Assembly: GCA_050945135.1 (NCBI GenBank)
Contig: JBMNSJ010000052.1
Span: forward strand, 1 to 13,383
Source: WRIS01 sp050945135
GTDB lineage: Bacteria; Actinomycetota; Coriobacteriia; Coriobacteriales; Eggerthellaceae
Reading direction: 5' to 3'
Length of the DNA stretch: 13,383 nucleotides
Part shown: positions 6,784-13,383 of the stretch, in pieces
Layout: the number at the start of each line of letters is the position of its first letter
How positions within the stretch are numbered: the stretch's first letter is position 1
The notes under the pieces: model-generated
Seen by the model: only the letters and a program-made list of their open reading frames with translations
The model's database searches: none
Told to the model about the DNA's origin: nothing
Position numbers and translations under genes: made by a program

Positions 6784-8180
6784 TGAGACGAAGCGACAGC
6801 AGGGGTAACGGAAGTCTTTCCGGCAAGATTTTTAAGCTTGTCAGCATCTTTACCTTGGCAATACTTCTAGCTTTTGCGGGTGTCTTCACCATCATTTTTT
6901 ATCTTTCCTACGAACGCGATGCCGAAAACCACTTAATCGCACAAGCTCGGAATGCGGCGCAGCGCCTTGATACGACTAACAGTCAAGATCGAGAATGGGT
7001 GCTTGAGTCTCAGTTCTCGGGAGATGTTCGTTTTACCTTAATCGATGCAGAAGGTGCAGTTCTTTTCGATAGCTATGGCGATGCCGGCGTGCTTGGCAAT
7101 CATGCCGACAGGCCAGAAGTTCAGCAGGCACGCGAAAACGGTTTCGCCAGCGCAACGCGCTATTCGGAGACACTTCGCACCAATACGGTGTATGCAGCCG
7201 TTGCTCTTGAAGATGGAAGTGTTGTTCGTCTTGCGGAAACAAGAGATTCGCTCCTTGCTTTTTTCGAAGGGCTTATAGCTCCTATTCTTGCGAGTCTTGT
7301 TGTCGCGGTTATCTCAGTTTTCTTCCTTTCAAGGCTTTTGGCCAAGCGAATCATGAAGCCTATTAATGCCTTGGATTTTACGAAGCCACTGGATAACGAA
7401 ATCTATACAGAGATGGAGCCTCTTCTTAAGCGTATTGACGAACAGCAAACTCAGCTAAAAAAGCAAAATCTCGAACTTGCCCAGGCTGAAAACCTTCGTC
7501 GCGATTTTTCCTCTAATGTAAGCCATGAAATGAAAACGCCTTTACAGGTAATCTCGGGGTATGCAGAGCTCATGCAAAATGACATGGTCATACCTGAGGA
7601 TAGGCAAAAGGTTGCTGCGCTCATTTATGACGAAGCGCAAACCATGCGTTCTTTGATTGACGATGTCTTGATTCTTTCTCGCTTAGACGAATCAGCGATA
7701 GAAAATGATGTCGAAAGTATCGACCTGTACTCCCTGGCGCTACATGTTGATCAGAGGTTAAAGAGCTTCGCGGAATCATATCAGGTAACAGTAACTATTG
7801 AGGGTGAAAGAGCCTTCATTGCCGGTAATGCAACATTAGCTGAAGAGATGTTATATAACTTTGTAGAAAATGGGATCCGATACAACCGTCCGCAAGGAAC
7901 GGTCAAGGTCTTTGTGGGCAACGAAGAAGGCTGGGCTATTGTTAGGATTATTGACAACGGGCTTGGGATGCCAGAAGAAATGAAAGAGAAAGTATTCGAA
8001 CGGTTTTTCCGCATCGACAAAAGTCGCTCCAAGGAGACAGGTGGTACGGGACTTGGGCTCGCCATTTCAAAACATGCCGTGTTGTATCATCGTGGCAGCA
8101 TAGAGGTGCAGACCAGGCTCGGCGAAGGAACAAGCTTTATCCTGCGTTTTCCATCAACCGAGCATTCTTCGCTCAAGTAA
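6783..8180 (+). CDS. phoR: PhoR-like membrane sensor histidine kinase
   Basis: A 465-residue sensor kinase that should phosphorylate the preceding regulator. It has membrane segment 1 (about 17-42), an extracytoplasmic sensor region of about 120 residues (43-160), and membrane segment 2 (about 163-186). A short HAMP-like connector (AKRIMKPINALD, 187-198) leads into a Gln/Lys-rich coiled coil (about 212-240). The H-box FSSNVSHEMKTPL has phosphoacceptor His248. The ATPase domain carries the N-box with Asn359 and Asn363, the G1 box DNGLGMP (391-397), the F-box FERFFRID (405-412) and the G2 box GGTGLGL (420-426). All catalytic boxes are intact. Unlike E. coli PhoR, it has a large outer domain and no obvious cytoplasmic PAS. 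Last gene of the pst operon, followed by a terminator-like hairpin. Confidence 0.9.
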   Translation: MRRSDSRGNGSLSGKIFKLVSIFTLAILLAFAGVFTIIFYLSYERDAENHLIAQARNAAQRLDTTNSQDREWVLESQFSGDVRFTLIDAEGAVLFDSYGDAGVLGNHADRPEVQQARENGFASATRYSETLRTNTVYAAVALEDGSVVRLAETRDSLLAFFEGLIAPILASLVVAVISVFFLSRLLAKRIMKPINALDFTKPLDNEIYTEMEPLLKRIDEQQTQLKKQNLELAQAENLRRDFSSNVSHEMKTPLQVISGYAELMQNDMVIPEDRQKVAALIYDEAQTMRSLIDDVLILSRLDESAIENDVESIDLYSLALHVDQRLKSFAESYQVTVTIEGERAFIAGNATLAEEMLYNFVENGIRYNRPQGTVKVFVGNEEGWAIVRIIDNGLGMPEEMKEKVFERFFRIDKSRSKETGGTGLGLAISKHAVLYHRGSIEVQTRLGEGTSFILRFPSTEHSSLK

Positions 8181-8235
8181 AAAGGCCACATACAGGTAAC
8201 TGAAGCGTCCCATCGCATAGGTCATGCGTATTTCT

Positions 8236-8278
8236 GGATTTAAGAGTTGGTAGGTTACAAACCAGGTAATCCTTTTTT
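8236..8278 (+). terminator. Likely Rho-independent terminator of the pst-phoPR operon
   Basis: A bulged hairpin pairs GGATT (8236-8240) with AATCC (8268-8272), and inside it TTGGT (8247-8251) with ACCA (8261-8264), directly followed by six T (8273-8278). It lies 55 bases past the kinase stop, between convergent genes. The stem is interrupted, so it may be a modest terminator. Confidence 0.5.
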
Positions 8279-8291
8279 GCTCGAGATTTCC

Positions 8292-8948
8292 TTATGAAGA
8301 AAACAGTTTGCGAATTTCTGCGAGTAGCTGTTTGCGCATAAATACCAGTAGCCAAAGGAAGAAGACGCTGGCAGTAAAAGCGCTGGTGTAAGCAAGAATA
8401 TCCCAAGAAGTAAGCCCAAGAGCGATGAGTGCCAAAGGGGTGAGTCCTAAAAACACGTGGAATAGGAGATATTTTGCATATCCAGCAATAAAGGTAGACC
8501 TGAAAACAGCAAGAATAACTGTGTCAAAGATAATCGCCAACAAGCATATACTCGGAATAACAAAAGTCGTAACAGTAAGATCCCAAGTGAGAAGGAACCA
8601 TATTGCTGCAATGGCAAGCAGTATAAGGAAGTAACGTACTACCACGCGCAAAAAGTCGGGATTATGAGTAAGAATGTTGCGGATGAACAGATAATTCAGG
8701 ATGAGTCCAAGACAGATTGTAAGAACAATATTGCCCGGCAGTGAAAGCACTTGCCAGGCAGGAAACATGAGAATCAAGCAAACGCCCGTTATGAAGGCGA
8801 GCACTTTTAATGCGAGTGAGCTAGATTTCTTGGTTGCATTCTGGGGGAACACTGAAGCTTCACTTTTGCCAATAAGTTCATTCTGGCAGAGAGGACAGTT
8901 CTCGAGTTCACCGGTTAATCCGATGCCACATTTTTCGCAACGCTTCAT
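8292..8948 (-). CDS. Zinc-ribbon multi-pass membrane protein (DUF6320-like)
   Basis: A 218-residue protein with an N-terminal zinc ribbon (Cys4-x2-Cys7 and Cys18-x2-Cys21), a polar linker (22-44), and then about six hydrophobic helices (roughly 46-68, 72-92, 103-121, 127-150, 158-180, 184-204). It ends in a basic cytoplasmic tail. This layout matches what I recall as the DUF6320 family, found next to acyltransferase and hydrolase genes; no biochemical role is known to me. It is the last gene of a three-gene minus-strand operon. Its ATG overlaps the stop of the acyltransferase by 4 bases and has GGGAGG 7 bases upstream. It could be a membrane anchor, transporter or lipid-handling partner for the two enzymes; that is inference from context. 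Confidence 0.8.
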   Translation of the reverse strand: MKRCEKCGIGLTGELENCPLCQNELIGKSEASVFPQNATKKSSSLALKVLAFITGVCLILMFPAWQVLSLPGNIVLTICLGLILNYLFIRNILTHNPDFLRVVVRYFLILLAIAAIWFLLTWDLTVTTFVIPSICLLAIIFDTVILAVFRSTFIAGYAKYLLFHVFLGLTPLALIALGLTSWDILAYTSAFTASVFFLWLLVFMRKQLLAEIRKLFSS

Positions 8949-10306
8949 TGTGTGTCCTCCCTTCTTTGGGAGCTTGTATCTGTTTCATGCTCTTCATCAT
9001 GATTGGGTGCCTGACCGCTTAATCGTTTTACTGAAGCCTCAAGCTTGGCTTCAAGCTGATCAACAGCCACTTCTTCACTAGTTTTACTGATATTCAAATA
9101 GCCATTAATCGTGTGTTCGGAAAAGTAGCGACACAGGTTTTTTATGACATCATGGTTGGCGAAAACAGTAGCGATACCGATGCTCAGGTCATCTCCGAAT
9201 GAGCAGAGAGTAAAGTTTAATCCCTTGCTGGAGGTCAGAATATTTAGGTTCTCAACGAAAGGTGCAAGACGATTATCGAGTTCAATCATGCCGAGATTTG
9301 AAACGGTGGTAGTTACTGCACGTCGAGCAATACGATCACCGATTTCCATACCAAAATCTTTGATGAAGAGGGGGGCAAAGCGTAATCCGATACTCTTCTC
9401 AAGCGAAATCATGCGGTTCATGCGCGGTTTGAGGCTTTCGGCCTCAGTGCCAACTTTGAGCTGTTTATGTATCTGTTTGGCAATCTTTTCTACCGATTCG
9501 TCTTCATGGGGGACATACGAGACAAAAGCGAGCCCAAAGAAGTTCTTCGTTGTGCTTGATTCGAATTTACCGCGCAAATCGACGGGAATATCGAAGCGAA
9601 TTGCACGATTTCGTTCGCGCTTGGGCATTTCGAGGCGAATCGAATATGTAACTGCTGCAATTATTAACGCGGTAAGACTTACGCCATATGAGCGAGCAAG
9701 ATCGACGACCTGTTTGGCGGGGAGGTGATATTCCATATAGGTAGGATCGGCGACATCACGCCAACCGGTGAGACGATAAACCTTTGGTGCATAGGTGGGC
9801 GCAGCCTTGTCGCGTTCATAGTATTTGTCGAAACTATTTTCAGCTTTTTGATTATCCGAGCCTTCGTGTGAGATTTCAATTCCCTCAATGTTGTAGCGTT
9901 CTCGCAGATAAGCTGAGAGAATCGCTTTGAAGAAACTCACGGACCCCCGACCGTCCGACACAATATGAGATACTTCGACATTGATGCGATTTCGGTAGTA
10001 GCTCACGCGAGAGAGAATACTTTTGGAGTCGACGTGCAGCCCAAAGCAGATTGGCAGGTTTTCTAGACTTACCTGAGGAATCTCAGCTGCCTGTTCAAGG
10101 TAGTGCCAGAACATCCCGCTGCGAAGACAAACATTGAATCCAGGGAACACTTTGACAGTCTTTTCGAGGGCGTTTTGCAGAATAATCGGATCAACTTCAT
10201 CGACAAGAGTCGCAGAAAAGCGAAACACCGTCTGGGCAGAGCTGCCGGCCTGTGACGAATAGAACTTGCCTATGTTATCTAGTCGGTACCAGGTATCACG
10301 AGCCAA
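8945..10306 (-). CDS. Condensation-fold alcohol/acyl transferase
   Basis: A 453-residue protein of the CoA-dependent acyltransferase/condensation superfamily, resembling alcohol acetyltransferases and PapA-type transferases. The catalytic HxxxDG motif is present as HIVSDG (His114, Asp118, Gly119). Other family marks are FDIPVDLRGKF (238-248), followed by the T-K-NFFGLAFVSY stretch and VSNLG (335-339), plus a structural FGDDLSIGI segment (370-378) in the place of the DFGWG motif. The last 40 residues are a charged, probably disordered tail. No membrane segment is evident. The start is TTG, supported by AGGAGGG about 9 bases upstream, and lies within the last 28 bases of the hydrolase gene. Donor and acceptor cannot be told from sequence; an alcohol, sugar or lipid hydroxyl is likely. 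Confidence 0.8.
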   Translation of the reverse strand: MARDTWYRLDNIGKFYSSQAGSSAQTVFRFSATLVDEVDPIILQNALEKTVKVFPGFNVCLRSGMFWHYLEQAAEIPQVSLENLPICFGLHVDSKSILSRVSYYRNRINVEVSHIVSDGRGSVSFFKAILSAYLRERYNIEGIEISHEGSDNQKAENSFDKYYERDKAAPTYAPKVYRLTGWRDVADPTYMEYHLPAKQVVDLARSYGVSLTALIIAAVTYSIRLEMPKRERNRAIRFDIPVDLRGKFESSTTKNFFGLAFVSYVPHEDESVEKIAKQIHKQLKVGTEAESLKPRMNRMISLEKSIGLRFAPLFIKDFGMEIGDRIARRAVTTTVSNLGMIELDNRLAPFVENLNILTSSKGLNFTLCSFGDDLSIGIATVFANHDVIKNLCRYFSEHTINGYLNISKTSEEVAVDQLEAKLEASVKRLSGQAPNHDEEHETDTSSQRREDTQ

Positions 10307-11295
10307 GTTGGTTCACCCTCCTGCACAAGCGCTTCAGCATTGAGAAAATGCTTAATGATATGATAGGTATCCCTCACAATATTGAATACCGAGGGATACA
10401 TAAGATACCCGTGGACGGCATCAAGCATACGATAACACTCCACATCGCAACCCGCCTCTGCAAGCTGAATTGCGTAGAACTCGCCTTCGTCACGCAGAGG
10501 GCAATACTCGGCAGTAATTACGAGTGTGCGGGGCTGGCCGACGAGATCAGGTGCCAGGATAGGCGCAAAATAGGGGTTGAGAGCATCCTCCGGCGATGAG
10601 AGATAAAGGTCCATGTAACCTTGGATTTCTTCAGATGTAAGCAGATAGTCGTCGCCGTTTTCGCGTATCGACTCGAAGAGCGAAGAGCGACTGTGATCAT
10701 AGAATGTGGAAGGGTAGAGAAGTATCTGGTTGGTGGGCATAAACTCGCCACGGTCGTGAGCCATAAGAGAAACGGCAGCTGCGAGGTTTCCGCCTGCGCT
10801 ATCTCCAAACATGACCAAGTTAGCAGGATCTGCATCGGGCAGCAGGCTGCCGGTGTAGAGCTGCCGTGCTACTTCGTAGCAGTCCTCAGGAGCTTGCGGA
10901 AAGCGATATTCTGGCGCTCTGCGATAGTCTACCGAGACCACACGACGTTCTAGGTTTAATGCCATGGCAGTGCAGACATCGAAGTAGAAGTCTACCGAGC
11001 CGATGACCCAGCCACCACCATGGAAAAACAGGATCGTTCCGCGCGAATCTTCGGTCACTTCGAATCCAGTCGCGAGAGTGAATTCGATATCGAGTGGAGT
11101 GAATATCCTTAAAGGGACTTCGTAGCCGTCTTTCATGACTGCCACGGCATCGTCTACGCGACAACGAGGGTCGGGAATCATGAGTTTTGAGGTGACTTCT
11201 TCCACCGCGCGTTGTCTACGGTAAGACTTTTTTACGTCCGGCTTGAGATGTGTTGCTGCTCTGAACGCAGCGAGGACCGCCTTATTGATTGGCAT
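10279..11295 (-). CDS. Alpha/beta hydrolase of the HSL (hormone-sensitive lipase) family
   Basis: A 338-residue cytoplasmic esterase-type protein. It has the oxyanion-hole motif HGGGW (92-96), the strand SVDYRRAPEYRFPQAPED typical of the HSL family (121-138), nucleophile Ser166 in GDSAGG (164-169) and His295 in VHGY. In the characterised esterase EST2 the catalytic acid is the first Asp of DPLRD, 30 residues before the His; here that position is Cys265 (YCPLRDEG), with the second Asp, Asp269, kept. A different acid may serve or activity may be altered. First gene of the three-gene operon, ATG start with an AAAGGTGG site 6 bases upstream. Likely deacylates a carboxylic ester, perhaps the product or substrate of the neighbouring transferase. 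Confidence 0.85.
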   Translation of the reverse strand: MPINKAVLAAFRAATHLKPDVKKSYRRQRAVEEVTSKLMIPDPRCRVDDAVAVMKDGYEVPLRIFTPLDIEFTLATGFEVTEDSRGTILFFHGGGWVIGSVDFYFDVCTAMALNLERRVVSVDYRRAPEYRFPQAPEDCYEVARQLYTGSLLPDADPANLVMFGDSAGGNLAAAVSLMAHDRGEFMPTNQILLYPSTFYDHSRSSLFESIRENGDDYLLTSEEIQGYMDLYLSSPEDALNPYFAPILAPDLVGQPRTLVITAEYCPLRDEGEFYAIQLAEAGCDVECYRMLDAVHGYLMYPSVFNIVRDTYHIIKHFLNAEALVQEGEPTWLVIPGTD

Positions 11296-11588
11296 GACGA
11301 GCCACCTTTCTTAGGCAGGTGTGTTGCAGGCTTATGCAGTCGGCAAAGGTATATCCTCGATGTCACACCGTCCTCAGAATCTATCGTACCAAAAGAGTGG
11401 TCCTTTCTGCTATAAGGGTCTTCTGGCGATAGAATCAACACGAACCGTCCTGCTGCTTTCGTGTGGGTATTCACCAGGTCATGCAGTCACAAACTCTGTT
11501 ATTTGGGCGTGGCGCATGGCATGACGCCAAGCCACGAATCCTCAGGTGAATCCGCGTGCTCATTATTCGTGCAAGGTTTCAATCTATT
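11296..11588. other. Intergenic region upstream of the hydrolase operon
   Basis: Short frames on both strands here lack ribosome binding sites and protein-like composition, so I regard it as non-coding. It must carry the promoter of the three-gene operon. Minus-strand candidates are TTGATT (11433-11438) with TATAGC (11409-11414) at 18 bases, and an extended -10 TGGTACGAT (11383-11391). Neither is strong. A GC-rich inverted repeat at 11508-11536 is listed separately, and GAATCC occurs twice with 12-base periodicity near 11536-11553. Confidence 0.4.
11508..11536. repeat. GC-rich inverted repeat with two alternative stems
   Basis: CGTGGC (11508-11513) is perfectly complementary to GCCACG (11531-11536), and TGGCG (11510-11514) to CGCCA (11525-11529) around a 10-base loop. 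There is no T-run on either side, so it does not look like a standard terminator. It could be a protein binding site or a mutually exclusive hairpin pair. Confidence 0.5.
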
Positions 11589-11954
11589 CTAGAAAAAGGC
11601 CAGATACAGCAGATGGAGCAACCCGCAAAGCGCTCCTCCGTAGATAAGAATGCTTGAAAAGCTGGTAAAGCGGTTCTCCTTATGCGACCTGAACACGATA
11701 TGAATCAGGCCGTGGATAACGAGAAAGGCATCAACAAGATAGAAGCCGATGAGCTGATAAGGACTGAGTAAGAGAAAAAAGACGAGGAGATAGAGGGGGA
11801 CGTGTATCAGTGCGAAGACGCGATAGCCTATCTCGTCACTAAGGCTTCGCAAGCCAATGAACATCTTCCATTCCTTACTTTTGATAGCATCCATTTCATG
11901 CACAAGAAGTAAGGTTAGGCCAAGTAGGAATATGACAAGCATGATTTCTTCCAT
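11589..11954 (-). CDS. Small four-helix membrane protein (DUF6713-like)
   Basis: A 121-residue protein with about four hydrophobic helices (roughly 3-19, 46-63, 67-88, 100-120). Polar residues sit at helix ends in a pattern that seems conserved: VHEMDAIKSKEW (18-29), DEIGYR (40-45), His51, and HGLIHIVFR (81-89), whose paired His81/His85 would lie on one helix face. The pattern matches my memory of the DUF6713 family, of unknown function. The ATG start has AGAGG 7 bases upstream. It stands between the ABC-2 permease and the hydrolase operon with about 100 bases before it and 293 after, so it may be its own transcription unit. The acidic and His residues could bind a metal; this is speculation. 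Confidence 0.7.
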   Translation of the reverse strand: MEEIMLVIFLLGLTLLLVHEMDAIKSKEWKMFIGLRSLSDEIGYRVFALIHVPLYLLVFFLLLSPYQLIGFYLVDAFLVIHGLIHIVFRSHKENRFTSFSSILIYGGALCGLLHLLYLAFF

Positions 11955-12054
11955 AGTGATGCCTCTCGAAGGAAGGTATACAGAGATCTGGTAAAACCAG
12001 GTTTAATACTCCTACCAAGATACACCATCCTGAGAATAATAAGGAAGGCAGGAC

Positions 12055-12819
12055 CTAAAGCTGCCGCTTCCGAAACACAAGAATCGCAGCAACAAGACAG
12101 GCAAGCGATAGGGCAACAGAAATGACGATCGCAGAAATCAAGTCACTGGGATTTAGTGCGCTTGCCATGAGTGCACTCGAATCGGTAGCCAAACTGAGAG
12201 GGTTGTAATTATGCGCTGCCGGAACAATGCTCACCACGAACATAACGACGATGGCTGCACCCGTTGCAAGAAGGCAGGCGTAGTTGCTCTTCGTGCTTGC
12301 CGCAGCAAGGGTCTGAATGCTGATCAGCAACACTCCGAAAAGCCAGAGGATCACGACCGCAAACACAAGATTATCGGCATTGTTGTCAGGAAAGAGGTAG
12401 ACCGTATAGCCCCACGTCACCAGGAGACAAAGGGCATAAGAAAGTGTCCAGGTCAGAATAAGCATGCTGTACTTCGCAAGAATCACCGTTGTGCGCGAGA
12501 GACCCTTGGTGAGCATGTTGATCAGGGTTCCTTTGCTGATCTCAGATGAGATCATGCCGCTGTAGAGTATGAGCAGCACCAAAAAGCCCATCTGGCTGAC
12601 GTTCTTAAAGAACTGCGTCCACGAATCGAGTGCCGTAGGGTCTGGTACTTGAATGGCAAAACCATCGCCTCCCAATGAACTCAAGAGTTCTGGCATTAGC
12701 TTAGCGAAGAGGGGGTTCATGATGCCGAAGATCACGAAGACCGCTATGAGGATGATCGCTTTGTAGTTGCGAATCCCTTCGATCAACTCTTTGCGCATGA
12801 AAGCGAGATAATTTCTCAT
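12055..12819 (-). CDS. ABC-2 type export permease
   Basis: A 254-residue permease with six predicted membrane segments (about 20-40, 76-93, 118-140, 150-172, 181-200, 226-248) and a large outer loop after the first (41-75), the usual ABC-2 (NatB/bacitracin-exporter-like) layout. The cytoplasmic SSEISKGTLINMLTKGLSR stretch (91-109) is the typical ABC-2 motif region (E..GT...L..P/GLSR) that contacts the ATPase. The ATG overlaps the stop of the upstream ATPase gene by 4 bases, and GAGGTGG precedes it by 4 bases. The substrate is unknown. Because the ATPase gene upstream is broken by an insertion sequence, this permease is probably without its energy source unless another ATPase serves it. Confidence 0.85.
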   Translation of the reverse strand: MRNYLAFMRKELIEGIRNYKAIILIAVFVIFGIMNPLFAKLMPELLSSLGGDGFAIQVPDPTALDSWTQFFKNVSQMGFLVLLILYSGMISSEISKGTLINMLTKGLSRTTVILAKYSMLILTWTLSYALCLLVTWGYTVYLFPDNNADNLVFAVVILWLFGVLLISIQTLAAASTKSNYACLLATGAAIVVMFVVSIVPAAHNYNPLSLATDSSALMASALNPSDLISAIVISVALSLACLVAAILVFRKRQL

Positions 12820-13260
12820 TCGACCACCTCGATGAATAGGTCTTCTAGGGCAGGTTCGACGAGCTTGAAGCGCAGGGGTGTGATCTGCAGAGAAGCTAAG
12901 AGATCGATAAGTCCTTGTCCTGCTGGAGTATTGATCTTCAGCTTCAGATCATCGCGAATGATCTTCTTGTCGGAATAGTCCAAGCTCAGAGCTTGCCGAA
13001 ACCTTTTGAGTTGAGCTCCATCGCCGAACTCGATAAGGTATTCGTTGTGGGCATGACGGGCCTTAATATCATTAAGAGTCCCTGAAAGTACGATCTTCCC
13101 CTCGTCAAGCACGGCAATCTGATCGCAGATACGCTCGACATCCGAAAGCACGTGAGTCGAGAAGAGGACCGTTGTTGTGCCGCGGACCTTCGAAAGTATC
13201 TCAAGGATCTCTCGGCGACCAAGAGGGTCGAGTGCTGAGGTGGGCTCATCGCAGATAAGC
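12816..13260 (-). pseudogene. ABC transporter ATPase, 3' fragment cut by IS insertion
   Basis: Only the last 147 codons remain. Reading from 13259 downward, the frame opens inside Walker B (LICDEPTSALDP), continues through the D-loop and the switch histidine (VLFSTH then VLSDVERICDQIAVLDEGKIV), and ends in a C-terminal accessory domain of about 85 residues normal for ABC-2 export ATPases. Walker A, the Q-loop and the LSGGQ signature are absent. At 13260/13261 the sequence switches abruptly to the tip of an insertion sequence and the frame meets a TAA. A GTG at 13151 could start a 111-residue product, but this would lack every ATP-binding motif. The missing 5' half should lie on the far side of the IS, outside the window. 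Confidence 0.88.
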
Positions 13261-13266
13261 TGTTAT

Positions 13267-13272
13267 TGTCAA
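13267..13272 (-). promoter_or_regulatory. Outward-facing -35 hexamer at the IS tip
   Basis: A perfect TTGACA on the minus strand lies 6 bases inside the IS tip and points out toward the ATPase fragment and permease. At 16 bases downstream in the flank, the best -10 is only GATGAG, a weak match. In IS21 the right end is known to supply a -35 that forms a strong promoter when two copies join. Confidence 0.5.
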
Positions 13273-13314
13273 CCGAAAACTGGTCCACTTCGGTGGTTGA
13301 AAAAGGGTCCACTT

Positions 13315-13383
13315 TTAATTACTGAACCATTGTTTAGTTTCTTTTAGCCGATAGCTTTCTCCGCTCATGTCAAGAATGTGAGC
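13315..13383 (-). CDS. istB: IstB-like transposition helper ATPase, C-terminal end (partial)
   Basis: The last 22 codons of a minus-strand frame that runs off the right edge of the window. They read AHILDMSGESYRLKETKQ then WFSN and a TAA. The GESYRLKE-type ending and the place 54 bases from the IS tip fit IstB, the AAA+ helper that works with the IstA transposase in IS21-family elements. The piece is too short for domain analysis, so this call relies on the IS context. Confidence 0.6.
   Translation of the reverse strand, partial: AHILDMSGESYRLKETKQWFSN

Larger units (their letters stand above)
13261..13383 (-). mobile_element. End of an IS21-family-like insertion sequence (partial)
   Basis: The IS tip begins TGTTATTGTCAACC at 13261, exactly where the ATPase reading frame breaks off. 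It holds two copies of GGTCCACTT (13282-13290 and 13306-13314) spaced 24 bases apart, the kind of multiple terminal repeat known for IS21-family transposase binding. An IstB-like C-terminus ends 54 bases from the tip, so this is the istB-side (right) end. The rest of the element and the target duplication lie beyond the window. The IS21 assignment comes from terminal repeats, TG start and the IstB-like tail. Confidence 0.75.

Noticed and set aside
8701..9728. Plus-strand frames of 126 and 194 codons opposite the zinc-ribbon protein and acyltransferase genes
   Set aside because: Both lie antisense to frames with clear motifs (CxxC pairs, HxxxDG), and neither has a ribosome binding site or recognisable domain.
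11232..11524. Short frames on both strands in the gap upstream of the hydrolase gene
   Set aside because: No ribosome binding sites, odd composition, and they overlap the expected promoter region.
11989..12001. CTGGT-AAA-ACCAG hairpin between the ABC permease and the small membrane protein gene
   Set aside because: Perfect but only 5 bp with a 3-base loop, and no T-run in either direction; likely chance or a minor operator.
1..13383. CRISPR arrays, tRNA or rRNA genes, riboswitches, replication origin
   Set aside because: Looked for regular repeats, cloverleaf-like segments and rRNA-like stretches on both strands and saw none that could be supported.

Overview
This 13.4 kb window looks like bacterial chromosome of moderate G+C, densely packed with short gaps, ATGA/TGATG overlaps and strong Shine-Dalgarno sites. 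My best guess for the source is a host-associated Coriobacteriia (Actinomycetota), or failing that a Clostridia-type Bacillota. The guess rests on the style of the Pst proteins, the PhoR-like kinase and the acyltransferase/hydrolase/zinc-ribbon membrane cluster; no rRNA or other marker is present to prove it.

Layout. Positions 1-220 hold no gene, only a possible leftward promoter. On the minus strand, 221-1701 encodes a FetA/FetB-type ABC exporter with a 4-base gene overlap, followed by a small DUF4180-like protein (1808-2179). The next block is on the plus strand: pstS-pstC-pstA-pstB (2437-6030), then an OmpR-family response regulator and a PhoR-like sensor kinase (6064-8180). It is closed by a likely Rho-independent terminator (8236-8278). 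This is a complete high-affinity phosphate importer plus its probable phosphate-sensing two-component system. No phoU is present between pstB and the regulator.

The minus strand then carries a three-gene overlapping operon (11295 down to 8292). It encodes an HSL-family alpha/beta hydrolase, a condensation-fold alcohol/acyl transferase (HxxxDG motif) and a zinc-ribbon multi-pass membrane protein. They probably act together on an unidentified lipid or ester. A small membrane protein of DUF6713 type follows (11589-11954), and then an ABC-2 export system (12055-13260). The ATPase gene of that export system is cut by an insertion sequence whose end lies at 13261; the IS tip and the last 22 codons of an IstB-like protein point to the IS21 family.

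The most striking feature is PstS. Its two halves are in swapped order: the RxDGSGTR half that normally comes second is first, and the GSSSVTP...MASRELK half that normally comes first is second, so the protein is a circular permutation. Other points worth checking are a Cys where the hydrolase catalytic Asp is expected, a 13-bp tandem duplication that doubles the ribosome binding site of the response regulator, and an outward-facing TTGACA at the IS tip.
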